Of a stretch of DNA of 64,000 bases, positions 8,273 through 16,317 are shown piece by piece (the stretch's first letter is position 1; the number at the start of each line of letters is the position of its first letter). The stretch comes from Caryophanales bacterium UBA4682 (GTDB taxonomy: Bacteria > Bacillota_I > Bacilli_A > RFN20 > CAG-288). The stretch covers positions 216,540 to 280,539 of the forward strand of contig DHKY01000004.1 in assembly GCA_002404995.1 (NCBI GenBank). Reading direction: 5' to 3'. The position numbers and the translations under genes are program-made. Below the pieces are notes generated by a model, which did not search any database, was not told the DNA's origin, and saw only the letters and a program-made list of their open reading frames with translations.

Positions 8273-8860
8273 ATGGCTGAAGAAAAAAATCAGATGGTCG
8301 CATTTTTTGACTCGATGGCAGAAGACTGGGACAAACACAGCAAACCAGATCCGCACGTCATTCACACGCTGCTTGATTCCATTCCACTAATACAGGGAAG
8401 GAAAGTGCTTGATGTAGCCTGTGGAACAGGTGCCATCACTCCTTATCTATATGAAAAGACAAAAGAAAAAGTAAAAGCAATCGACCTTGCACCAGAGAGG
8501 ATAAAAATTGCAAACACCAAATACGGAAACGACAGCCGTTTTCTTTTTGTCAACGAAGACTTCCTTGACAAAAAAGAAGAAGGCTATGACTTTGTCGTTA
8601 TTTTTGATGCTTACCCTCATTTCCTTGACGTTAAAGCTTTTGATGAAGCTTTGGCAAAAGCAGTGAAAAGGGGCGGCTACTTTGCGATCCTGCATGACTG
8701 CTCAAAAGAGGAGCTTGCACATCACCACGCCCATATCCTGAATCTCAGCCGATTATTAAAGCCCGCACCCGAAGAAGCAGAAGTGTTTCAAGATCATTTC
8801 AGAATCCTCAAGGCAGAAGAAACCAGTCATACTTATCTTATCCTCGGACAAAAATTATAA
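8273..8860 (+). CDS. Class I SAM-dependent methyltransferase
   Basis: 195 residues. An N-terminal FFDSMAEDWD segment, motif I VLDVACGTG (about 45-53), the acidic residue after the second strand in VKAIDLAP, and DFVVIFDAYPHF as motif IV region support a Rossmann-fold methyltransferase. A histidine-rich EELAHHHAHILNLSRLL follows near residue 145, a feature of a Methyltransf_11/25-like subgroup whose substrates are unknown. No good Shine-Dalgarno is visible before the ATG. Stands alone between divergent pepO and the secreted-protein gene. Confidence 0.75.
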   Translation: MAEEKNQMVAFFDSMAEDWDKHSKPDPHVIHTLLDSIPLIQGRKVLDVACGTGAITPYLYEKTKEKVKAIDLAPERIKIANTKYGNDSRFLFVNEDFLDKKEEGYDFVVIFDAYPHFLDVKAFDEALAKAVKRGGYFAILHDCSKEELAHHHAHILNLSRLLKPAPEEAEVFQDHFRILKAEETSHTYLILGQKL

Positions 8861-8875
8861 AGTTTTTGGAAAAAA

Positions 8876-8928
8876 CCTCTCTCACAGCCCATATTAAGTG
8901 AGAGGGGAGAAGAAGCATCTCTTCCCCC
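8876..8928 (+). promoter_or_regulatory. Two mutually exclusive hairpins in the leader of the secreted-protein gene
   Basis: Hairpin 1: CCTCTCTCAC (8876-8885) pairs with 8898-8907. Hairpin 2: AGGGGAGAAGA overlaps that right arm and can pair with TCTCTTCCCCCT (8918-8929). Both share the G-rich segment at 8902-8907, so they compete. Only the first could act as a weak terminator of the upstream gene, but no T run follows. Confidence 0.35.
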
Positions 8929-8954
8929 TCTTCTATCCAAAAAGGAGGAAAAAG

Positions 8955-9962
8955 ATGAAAAAGCAGAAGAAGTTGATTGCACTCAGCAGCCTCGCAGTCA
9001 TGGGCCTAGGCAGGCTTAGTGCAAACAGGTTGAGGCAGAAAAGCAGGGATGAGGTTCCAAGTCAAAGGAAACTGACCGGCAACGAATCCATCCATTTAAG
9101 CGAACCAAGATTCGCTCGTAATGCGGATGGTACTTTTACAGAAACCGTTCACTACAGCCTCCAGCCGGCTGGTATTACCGGGATTTCGTTTTATACGACT
9201 TTAGACTGGGTTCAGGACGACAACAGCACCTTTGACTGGGCTACTGTTGATAACACAAAGAAAGTCGAGGATTATGTCACCTATTCTAGGGACACCGTTG
9301 CACAGACTATTTCTTTTACTTGCAAAAAAGAATTCGGACGTCCGCTTCGTTTCGACAGGGCAGTTCAAGAAGACACCAGCAAGACCGCAGAAATCCAAAT
9401 TGACTATTCCCGTAAGCGTCTGGAAAAAGCAAAAGTAATAAGGAATGTTGAGGAATTTACAGATAATAAGCCAGTGTTTATCAAAATCCAAGATGCCAAG
9501 TGGTCAATCGGATCCACTGGCAGCACAAAAGAGACCGAAAGAGTAGAAGTCGGTTACAAAGGAGAGCCAATCAGTGCCCTATTAGGACAGATTCAGGAGC
9601 CGAATAGCAGCGGCTACATTTCTTATCTTGGAGGAACCTACACTACAGCCGCAGGACTCCGCGTAGCTAGGGCAGAAAAATTCAGCTCCTATCTTAAGGA
9701 TTGCATCTCCGATGACAATCCGACTTGTTTCCAGAAATCCCATTTAAAAGAAATAGGCACTTATAGTTACACGCATTTCGGAACACGAAATTCAATGACT
9801 AACTTTATCAACAACTATCGTGCAGCAGCCGAAAGAGGAAACGGATTCTATGTCAAGGTCACAGTAGCAGACGAAATCATCTATAACAAAGTCATCAATT
9901 TCAGCAATCAGGTTGACAGGCTCGATAGCCTTACCATCGACCAGTCCGCTATCGTATTCTAA
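8955..9962 (+). CDS. Secreted protein of unknown function
   Basis: 335 residues from ATG 8955 (AAAGGAGG 7 nt upstream). A signal peptide is only convincing when AGG is Met: KKQKKLIALSSLAVMGLGM then LSANMLMQKS. The mature part is about 300 residues, rich in Ser/Thr/Asp and predicted beta strands, with two cysteines near each other (CISDDNPTC, about residue 250). Not recognised. It has its own strong terminator and a structured leader, so it is probably monocistronic. Confidence 0.7.
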   Translation: MKKQKKLIALSSLAVMGLGRLSANRLRQKSRDEVPSQRKLTGNESIHLSEPRFARNADGTFTETVHYSLQPAGITGISFYTTLDWVQDDNSTFDWATVDNTKKVEDYVTYSRDTVAQTISFTCKKEFGRPLRFDRAVQEDTSKTAEIQIDYSRKRLEKAKVIRNVEEFTDNKPVFIKIQDAKWSIGSTGSTKETERVEVGYKGEPISALLGQIQEPNSSGYISYLGGTYTTAAGLRVARAEKFSSYLKDCISDDNPTCFQKSHLKEIGTYSYTHFGTRNSMTNFINNYRAAAERGNGFYVKVTVADEIIYNKVINFSNQVDRLDSLTIDQSAIVF

Positions 9963-9964
9963 AA

Positions 9965-9999
9965 GAAAACAGGGTGCCTGTTTAAGGCGCCCTGTTTTC
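9965..9999. terminator. Bidirectional terminator
   Basis: GAAAACAGGGTGCC pairs with GGCGCCCTGTTTTC (one G-T pair) around TGTTTAA, between the convergent secreted-protein gene and nrdG. Confidence 0.85.
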
Positions 10000-10532
10000 T
10001 ATTTTTCATCGTTTTCAAAGATTGGACGACCATCAAAGTCTTTCAGCCAGACAATCCTGCCTTGCTTTCTTGTTTCCTTGACATCAATCACCCGTTGATT
10101 CGAGGAACCCCGCCATTTTAATTTGTTTGGTCCAGGATTCTTTTCAGCAATATATGGTCCATCAACAAGGACATCGATGTATTGCATCCTAGGAAGGTCT
10201 TTGACATCTTCGTATTCGTAGCCTGTATAAGCCCAGATCGTCTTAGACGGATAGTTTTTCTTGATCCAAGCCCTGACTTTGGTGGCTTCTTCACGAGAAG
10301 AGGGGAAAGTAGCCTCTCCGCCAGTAAAGGTGACGCCAGAGATTTCATCCCGATCAAGCTGTTCTTTCAGCTCAGTATAGATTTGATCAGTGAGAGCATT
10401 CCCGGCATTTGGATCCCAGGTTTCCGGATTATGGCATCCTTTGCAATGATGATTGCATCCTGCACACCAGATAACGCAGCGGAGTCCATCCCCATTCACC
10501 TGGTTGTTCTTATCGATTTTAATGATGTTCAT
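9999..10532 (-). CDS. nrdG: Anaerobic ribonucleotide reductase activating protein
   Basis: 177 residues. Radical SAM motif C26NHHC30KGC33 binds the [4Fe-4S] cluster; GDGLRCVIWCAGC upstream and GPYI, RGSSNQRVIDV downstream are typical of NrdG. It generates the glycyl radical on NrdD using S-adenosylmethionine. The conserved RGSSNQR arginines are both CGG, whereas the LPMM pair before QYIDVLVDGP is AGG-ATG. Starts 3 nt after the nrdD stop, in the same operon. Confidence 0.95.
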   Translation of the reverse strand: MNIIKIDKNNQVNGDGLRCVIWCAGCNHHCKGCHNPETWDPNAGNALTDQIYTELKEQLDRDEISGVTFTGGEATFPSSREEATKVRAWIKKNYPSKTIWAYTGYEYEDVKDLPRMQYIDVLVDGPYIAEKNPGPNKLKWRGSSNQRVIDVKETRKQGRIVWLKDFDGRPIFENDEK

Positions 10533-10535
10533 ATA

Positions 10536-12803
10536 CTACCTGCTCTTACGATCCTTGATTTCAGCCCTCTTTGCATCATTCCTCTTTGTTGAACCAGCCA
10601 CTTTCGAATAGCCGAGATAACCGCAGACACGGTTGATCGTCGTGATGTCGTGAGAGTGACAGACCGGGCATTCCTCTTCATTGTCATCGACAGTTGCACC
10701 GCAGTTATTGCAATAGCTCTTTGCAATGTTGACACCGAAATAATAGCCAAGCTTCCTTGCACGCTCAATGGTAGTCGAAATATATTTCAGATTCCTGCCA
10801 GTGGTAAAACGGCAGTACTGGATATGTCCGCCGGAAGCCAGATGGAAGTAACGGAATTCAGCATCTTGCTTCTCATAAGGAGTGATATCTTCGGTCACAT
10901 GCCTATGGAACGAGTTTGTGAAATAAGCACGATCGGAAACATTCTTAATGACTCCGTATTTCTTCTTGAACTGCTGAAGCTGAGTGCCGCAGAGGGATTC
11001 TGCAGGAGTTCCATAAATAGCTGCGATATACGGAATATCTTTTCCAAAATGCTTTTTCTTTTCTTCGACATAATCCGCAATGTACTTCAATGTCTTATAG
11101 GCAAAACAATCCGGATTCCTCCGTTCCTGGTAAAGAGAATGACCGTTATAGAGTTCCTGAAGCTCATTGAGAGCGGTAAAGCCATAGGAGAATGTTGCTT
11201 TTCGGACAAGCGGAGCAATCGAATCCGACGGCTGAAGAGTACCAAATCCACCCTGGCAGAAAGCAACCGGATCAAAGGAAGCTTTCAACTTGCAAAGATA
11301 GTAATAGGTCTTAATATGGAGCTGATTGATCCTATCAAGATAATAATCAAGTACTTTAAAGAAGTCTTTTCCTTCGACTTGCGCCTTTCTCAGAATCCTT
11401 GGAAGATTAAGAGAAATCGCGCCTCCGTTGAATCGTCCAGTGAAAACAGGACGATCGTTCTCGTTTACCGGAGAAAGATTGCCGGATTCATAAAGCGGGC
11501 TAAGATAGGCACGGCAGCCCCTAGGAGAGACAATGCTATCCACCCAGTCCTTATTTTCGACAACATTCCGATGTTCATCCAGATACCAACGGGAAACACC
11601 GAATTTATGGTATTTGTGGAAGACTTTAGCAATCGATGGCTCATAGTGGACAACAGCAGAGTCCTCTACAATCTTCTCATCCGGCCTGTCAAGGCTAAGC
11701 CAATCGGGATACCTTGCCTTGCCAGAGCATTCGACACCGATTTTATAAAGCCAGTTCAGTTTCCCGCCTTCGCCATGGAGCCGTTTGGTATAAAGGAAGA
11801 CAAGCTTTGGGAAAATAGCAGGACGCTTATGGCCGGGGTGGCCTTGTCCTTTCCTTCTGACTTCCAAAGCAACTTCCCAAACCAGGCTTCCGAACTTTGT
11901 TTCATCACATCCTCCGGTGAAAGTCGTAAACGGATAGTCGCCTCGTGAGGAAGCTACCGTATTGAACGTATGTTCAAAGCCTTGGAATCCTTGTTCAAGA
12001 TCCCGTTTGGTCTTTTTCCAAGCATATTCATCGGCTTTCTTTTCGTCATAAACACCAGAGACTTCTTCTGTCAGCTTCTTGAATTCATCAATGTATCCAA
12101 GATAGGATTTCTCTGCATAAGGTGCTAAAACCGAATCGATTTCCGGAACAGTGAATCCACCATATTGCATGGAAGCACAATTCCTAGTGATATCCGAAAT
12201 AAGATTGCAGGCAGAGCGGACATCCTTTGGTTCATTATAACCGATGTTTTCCCACTCAAAACCGCCTTTGAGAACCTTACCCCTATCGAACAGACAGCAG
12301 TTATAAGTCAGCAAACGGGAAGAAATATCATGGATATAGATATAGCCTTCATCGTAGGCAATCCGCTCTTCATCCGAAAGGAAGTTCTTCCTATAGATTT
12401 GCTTTGAGAAAGCATTGTAGGTCAAAGTACGACGAGTCGAAACCAGAGCCGAAGTCGTGTTTGCGTTGGAACGATCCGCCCTGAAATTCAATTGATCAAC
12501 TGTCTTGATGGCTTCATCCATCCTGCGGACAAATTCTGTCTTATAGTTCCGGTAATCACGATAACTCTTCGCAACAACAGGATTCACATGATCAAGGGCA
12601 AGCTCAACATAAGTATGCCTCTTGATAACCGGGACGTTCTCAAGTCCGGACTTTTTCCTCTCTTCTTCGACGATGGAACGGAGACTATTCCAGTCTTCGT
12701 CGGTGAATTTGACGTTAACGCGGTCACAGGACTTTGTTACAGCGTTTTTAATCTTAGAAAAATCATATGGTGCTAAGCTAGTGTCTTTTTTGATAATCCT
12801 CAT
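10536..12803 (-). CDS. nrdD: Anaerobic (class III) ribonucleoside-triphosphate reductase
   Basis: 755 residues. N-terminal ATP-cone (about 1-90), the central barrel with CGTQLQQFKKKYG, a zinc ribbon C698/C701/C712/C715, and the glycyl-radical loop RVCGYLG with Gly728. It reduces NTPs to dNTPs under anoxia and marks the organism as an anaerobe. The tail is KMNDAKMAEIKDRKSM: three of these residues are AGG, and Met at each agrees with clostridial NrdD tails, while the Arg in DRKSM is CGT. The second codon is also AGG. GAGG lies upstream of the ATG. Co-transcribed with nrdG. Confidence 0.96.
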   Translation of the reverse strand: MRIIKKDTSLAPYDFSKIKNAVTKSCDRVNVKFTDEDWNSLRSIVEEERKKSGLENVPVIKRHTYVELALDHVNPVVAKSYRDYRNYKTEFVRRMDEAIKTVDQLNFRADRSNANTTSALVSTRRTLTYNAFSKQIYRKNFLSDEERIAYDEGYIYIHDISSRLLTYNCCLFDRGKVLKGGFEWENIGYNEPKDVRSACNLISDITRNCASMQYGGFTVPEIDSVLAPYAEKSYLGYIDEFKKLTEEVSGVYDEKKADEYAWKKTKRDLEQGFQGFEHTFNTVASSRGDYPFTTFTGGCDETKFGSLVWEVALEVRRKGQGHPGHKRPAIFPKLVFLYTKRLHGEGGKLNWLYKIGVECSGKARYPDWLSLDRPDEKIVEDSAVVHYEPSIAKVFHKYHKFGVSRWYLDEHRNVVENKDWVDSIVSPRGCRAYLSPLYESGNLSPVNENDRPVFTGRFNGGAISLNLPRILRKAQVEGKDFFKVLDYYLDRINQLHIKTYYYLCKLKASFDPVAFCQGGFGTLQPSDSIAPLVRKATFSYGFTALNELQELYNGHSLYQERRNPDCFAYKTLKYIADYVEEKKKHFGKDIPYIAAIYGTPAESLCGTQLQQFKKKYGVIKNVSDRAYFTNSFHRHVTEDITPYEKQDAEFRYFHLASGGHIQYCRFTTGRNLKYISTTIERARKLGYYFGVNIAKSYCNNCGATVDDNEEECPVCHSHDITTINRVCGYLGYSKVAGSTKRNDAKRAEIKDRKSR

Positions 12804-12995
12804 AATCCGCTCCTCATCTAAGGTCTCTGACTTCCATCAGAGAGGTTATTCCATGATAGGATTTTTCCTCTTTGACTGCAATAATTTTGCTCTGATTGCA
12901 CAATCGAAAAAGAAAGGGAGCAAAATCCATCCAGATAAGGCCTTCTCTTTCAAATTATGGTATCTTAATATCACCTTATAAAGCGAGGCTCAGCC

Positions 12996-14078
12996 ATGGC
13001 AAAGAGAAAACGGGTTCTTCCTTCGAAAGCAAGGAGACAAATCGGTGCATATCTTATTGATACTATCATCCTCTTACTGTTTTTCCTGGCTGGATACTAT
13101 TCCACATTGAATCTATTCCATGATGCTTTCCATGTGAAAGAAAAAAACCAGGAACGAATTGACTTTGCTCTTGATTCCACCCTAGTCTTCCAAGACAAGG
13201 AAAAAGGAATCCTATCCTACCAGAAGGATTATCTTAAGGAAGAGGACAAAGACATAAACGGAAATACTGTCCTTGGCTATAAAGCCTTGGAACAAAAGGT
13301 TTTCTATTACTATACAGACTTCCTTATCAAAGATGACAGAATTGACAATAAGGCTAATACAAAAGAAGAAGCCATCCGCTTAAGGAACAAGAATATCTAT
13401 GGTCTGCAAAAAGAGAAAAATCACAACAATTACTACGAATTAGAAAAAGATTCAAACGGGATTGAAATAGAAACCAGTTATCCGATTCTGAAAAAAGAAG
13501 TGCAAGAACAGTTGAGCATAGGCAGCAAAGACAGGATTCATCAGCTATACCGCTATTACGTTTCCAAAGAAGGAGACTCTGGCGTTTACGACATTGCCTA
13601 TAGGAACCTCTATAGCCAGCCCTATAGGCAAGAAAGAAGGCTTGAGATTGATAAGGCAACCTACTATTCCAGGCTTCCCTATGGACTCGTTTTCCCTGTT
13701 TTATTTTTCTTCATAGTCCCGTTATGCAACAAAGAAGGGAAAACGTTAGGAAAAATGATCCTGCATCTTTCCGTCCTTGATGTAAGAACTGGAGATGCTC
13801 CTAAAAAGTGGCAAGTCGGAATACACTATCTATTCATTCTTAGCTACTGGATTAGGATATTTGCCGTCCCGCTGTGGTACTTCAAAATCATTGGTCCGCT
13901 CTTAATGGCCGTTGATTACCTGATCCGCATTACATCCAGAAGAGTCCAAAGTCTGCATGATACCGTTTCAAGGACCTATGTAGCCTATCTGACCAAAGAG
14001 AGGAAAGTCTTAATCGAACATCCAAGGTCTCCAGAAGCGGAAAAAGAAATCCAGAACGTAATCTGGGTCGATGAATAA
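12996..14078 (+). CDS. RDD-family membrane protein
   Basis: 360 residues. The first transmembrane helix carries the RDD-type RRQIGAYLIDTIILL; a long charged soluble loop of about 170 residues separates it from helices near 230-250, 275-300. The second RDD signature GKTLGKMILHLSVLD and the C-terminal RRVQSLHDTVSRTYVV-like end (RVQSLHDTVSRTYVA) are present. RDD proteins are small membrane proteins of mostly unknown function, some acting as ion antiporters. The large inserted extracytoplasmic or cytoplasmic loop is unusual for the family. GAGG sits 9 nt before the ATG. Confidence 0.72.
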   Translation: MAKRKRVLPSKARRQIGAYLIDTIILLLFFLAGYYSTLNLFHDAFHVKEKNQERIDFALDSTLVFQDKEKGILSYQKDYLKEEDKDINGNTVLGYKALEQKVFYYYTDFLIKDDRIDNKANTKEEAIRLRNKNIYGLQKEKNHNNYYELEKDSNGIEIETSYPILKKEVQEQLSIGSKDRIHQLYRYYVSKEGDSGVYDIAYRNLYSQPYRQERRLEIDKATYYSRLPYGLVFPVLFFFIVPLCNKEGKTLGKMILHLSVLDVRTGDAPKKWQVGIHYLFILSYWIRIFAVPLWYFKIIGPLLMAVDYLIRITSRRVQSLHDTVSRTYVAYLTKERKVLIEHPRSPEAEKEIQNVIWVDE

Positions 14079-14308
14079 GTTTTACCAAAATCGCCATCAG
14101 GCTTTTCATGGAAATATTCTCCCATCTCCTTATTTTTATTGATATCAGCAATGCTCAAAACAGGATGCTGATCTTATCCTATCCTCCTTACGCAAACTTT
14201 ATTCAACTCTCTGAGGATTGCATTTTCCAACTAAAGCAGTGGAAATATCCTGCAAATAAAGACAATAAGTTACAAAATATATTTATGTTTCTTGATAGTT
14301 TTTAGAAT
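14079..14308. other. Intergenic stretch without a recognised gene
   Basis: Between the RDD gene and the ssrA terminator. Only short frames without ribosome sites; no clear terminator for the RDD gene was seen. Confidence 0.4.
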
Positions 14309-14334
14309 AAAAAAACGATTCCGCAATGGAACCG
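14309..14334 (-). terminator. ssrA terminator
   Basis: CGGTTCC pairs with GGAATCG around ATTGC, then seven T on the minus strand. Confidence 0.8.
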
Positions 14335-14392
14335 AATTCTGATAGGATTGACATCAATCTTAAGCCGAAGAAATTTCAGCGGATAATCAATT

Positions 14393-14790
14393 TGGTGGAG
14401 ATGGCGGGAGTCGAACCCGTGTCCAAACAGGAATCTCTAATGCGTACTACAGTTTGTCTGGTGTTGTATTTCGGAAGGAAAAAGACACCAGCGAAATTCA
14501 TCCTTCCTATCCGCTTGAATGACCGGATGCCCCTAAGCGGATAAGGAGCAATCCTGAACAGCTCGAAAACCCAATAAGAATAAGCTGATGAGACCCTTAT
14601 TGGTCATGCATGGGAGAAGCTTTGTCTCCCTAAAGTGCGTCAGTCAGTCCTAAGACTAGGCAGCGCAGGCCCTGAGGGCCGGAGCATGGAAAAGAACAGG
14701 TTTTTTGGCACTTGTAGTTGTGTCGGTGATTAGGTCACCACTCCACTGCACGCAGAAGTCGTTCCTGCCTGTCGAAACCGGAACATCCCC
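14393..14790 (-). ncRNA. ssrA: Transfer-messenger RNA (tmRNA)
   Basis: About 398 nt. The 5' end GGGGATGTTCCGGTTTCGAC and the 3' end GGTTCGACTCCCGCCATCTC plus CACCA form the tRNA-Ala-like domain with encoded CCA. The tag frame (14656-14709, minus) starts at a GCC resume codon and ends at TAG: AKKPVLFHAPALMACAA if AGG is Met, with Arg in place of the single Met under the standard code. The AGG lies at 14671-14673 inside a GGCCCTCAGGGCC hairpin. tmRNA rescues stalled ribosomes with SmpB, which is encoded 21 kb away in this window. The tag ends in ACAA rather than the widespread ALAA. Confidence 0.96.
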
Positions 14791-14800
14791 AGCAGTTTTA

Positions 14801-14828
14801 ATTATATTGAAAACAGAGAGAATTTCAA
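14801..14828 (-). promoter_or_regulatory. ssrA promoter
   Basis: TTGAAA, 16 nt, TATAAT on the minus strand, with the tmRNA 5' end 11 nt after the -10. Confidence 0.75.
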
Positions 14829-14989
14829 GGAATAGAAATGCAGTCATAGCAATATTCCAAACCGTCAAGCAAACGCAAATACAAAATACAATCATCAAAA
14901 GCAAGGAAATCAAAGTTAAATTTTCCAAAGTAGATCGTTGCGAAAAAATCAAAAGAAACAGAAAGAGATGATCTCTGATTCGTTCAAAT

Positions 14990-15024
14990 AAAACTGCCCA
15001 TAGAGCATGAGGCTCTATGGGCAG
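14990..15024 (-). terminator. Terminator of the M50-like gene
   Basis: CTGCCCATAGAGC pairs perfectly with GCTCTATGGGCAG; on the minus strand a TTTTATT tract follows. A weaker T tract on the plus side makes it possibly bidirectional. Confidence 0.75.
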
Positions 15025-15046
15025 CTTTTTCGATTCTGTTTTTTTC

Positions 15047-16228
15047 TTAGAAGTTGAATTCAGGAAGGTGAAGGATTTCTTCTTTCTTAGCAACATCTTT
15101 ATAGACAGCAAGATAGAGTTCTTTTTCTTTCTTTACACGATTGGATGGGTTCTCATAAGATTCGATTGCTGCTTTGAACTTCTGATTCAGTTTTTCGATT
15201 TCATCTCGATTCTTCGTAATGAATCCGAAGATTTCAAGAGCAACACGATAGTTTGAGAGGAGAGCTGGTGTACGAGAGGTCTTCTTATCATCGCTCTTCC
15301 TGGTCAAATAGATCTTATCAGCACCTGCATCATCTCCGATAAGATAACGAAGATAAATTGATTCCGATGGTTCGAGGTAGCGATCATCATCATTGTAGAA
15401 CTTTTTCAGATAACGCATTTCAGAAAGAACTTGGTTTGCTTTTTCAAGCTGAGAAGCATAAAGATAACTGAGATAAGTTCCATATAAAGTGCGTGCTTTA
15501 TAGAAAGACTCATAGTCTTGGAAAGAAGGAACAAGATAATCCAGTCCCATCCTTTCCTTCTTCTTGTTGATTTGAACGATGTTATATGCTTCTTTATCTT
15601 CTGAGTTCTTAGTTACCAGCAGATTGAACCTGTCTGTAGGTTTATCCTGGCGGAACGGAAGCAGTTCATAAAGAGGAATCACGAAGCCGAATAAGGCAGA
15701 GAAGAGGAGAGTATAGCCTGCAATCTTCGGTGCAGAACGATCATTGGCTTTAATAGCGACGATAAGGAAAATAACAAGGACAGCAACTATAAGGATAGCT
15801 TCTGCAATGAAACCGCCGGCAAAAAGAAGGGTAGGGTTCTTTTTCATATCATCATCTTTTGGAGCATACTGGGCAGCAACTTCCCTGATGTTCCTGATGT
15901 TGAAGGAGACTTTCTTCTTTTCTCCTGTGCAGTCAATCAAGAAGCCAAGGAAACGGACATAGATAAGCTTGTATCCTGCAATCTTAGCAAAGAAATACTT
16001 TCCAAGATTGTAGACAAGTGCAGTGAAAGGAATACCGACAAGCCTAGAAATCAAATAGTACGACATCGAGGAGAAGGTATTGGAGATGACAAACGATTCC
16101 GTTGATCGTTGTCCAAACCAGATACCAATCAGATAGCCAAGGTAGACAAACCTGAGCGGCCAAGATGCATTAAAGTCAAGAACGGAGTTGTGAGGAGCTT
16201 CGTTCGTTTTTCTATCTTTCTGTTCCAT
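15047..16228 (-). CDS. Membrane protein related to M50-like peptidases, active site lost
   Basis: 393 residues. Residues about 25-200 hold membrane segments; the stretch GIPFTALVYNLGKYFFAKIA followed by GYKLIYVRFLGF lines up with the H-E-x-G-H helix and following GYKF-x-SFRIG of a Firmicutes M50-like membrane protein family, and AAQYAPKDDDMKKNPTLLF before AGG matches the later GQCLM-P...LYNLGG segment. In place of HELGH it has YNLGK, so both zinc histidines and the catalytic glutamate are missing. The C-terminal 190 residues are soluble and helical, TPR-like. I infer a non-catalytic pseudoprotease. GGAGG lies 6 nt before the ATG; the promoter carries direct repeats. Homology is from pattern only. 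Confidence 0.5.
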   Translation of the reverse strand: MEQKDRKTNEAPHNSVLDFNASWPLRFVYLGYLIGIWFGQRSTESFVISNTFSSMSYYLISRLVGIPFTALVYNLGKYFFAKIAGYKLIYVRFLGFLIDCTGEKKKVSFNIRNIREVAAQYAPKDDDMKKNPTLLFAGGFIAEAILIVAVLVIFLIVAIKANDRSAPKIAGYTLLFSALFGFVIPLYELLPFRQDKPTDRFNLLVTKNSEDKEAYNIVQINKKKERMGLDYLVPSFQDYESFYKARTLYGTYLSYLYASQLEKANQVLSEMRYLKKFYNDDDRYLEPSESIYLRYLIGDDAGADKIYLTRKSDDKKTSRTPALLSNYRVALEIFGFITKNRDEIEKLNQKFKAAIESYENPSNRVKKEKELYLAVYKDVAKKEEILHLPEFNF

Positions 16229-16258
16229 TCAAATACCTCCTGAAGGAATAACACACAT

Positions 16259-16287
16259 AACTAATTTCTATTATAAACTAATTTCTA
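16259..16287 (-). promoter_or_regulatory. Direct repeats flanking a -10 box upstream of the M50-like gene
   Basis: Two exact copies of AACTAATTTCTA (16259-16270 and 16276-16287), 17 bp apart. A minus-strand TATAAT (16270-16275) lies between them and the -35 region is poor, so the repeats look like a binding site for a regulator of this promoter. Confidence 0.5.
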
Positions 16288-16317
16288 CTTATTCGTTAGT
16301 CTGAAAAAAAGGAAGGC

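Noticed and set aside
10650..11948. Long plus-strand reading frame of over 400 codons opposite nrdD
   Set aside because: Antisense to a well-supported gene, no ribosome site, no family features; it arises from the codon bias of nrdD.
14656..15111. A 151-codon minus-strand reading frame ending at the tmRNA tag stop
   Set aside because: It runs through the ssrA promoter and the 5' half of tmRNA. Only the last 18 codons are translated, as the tag.
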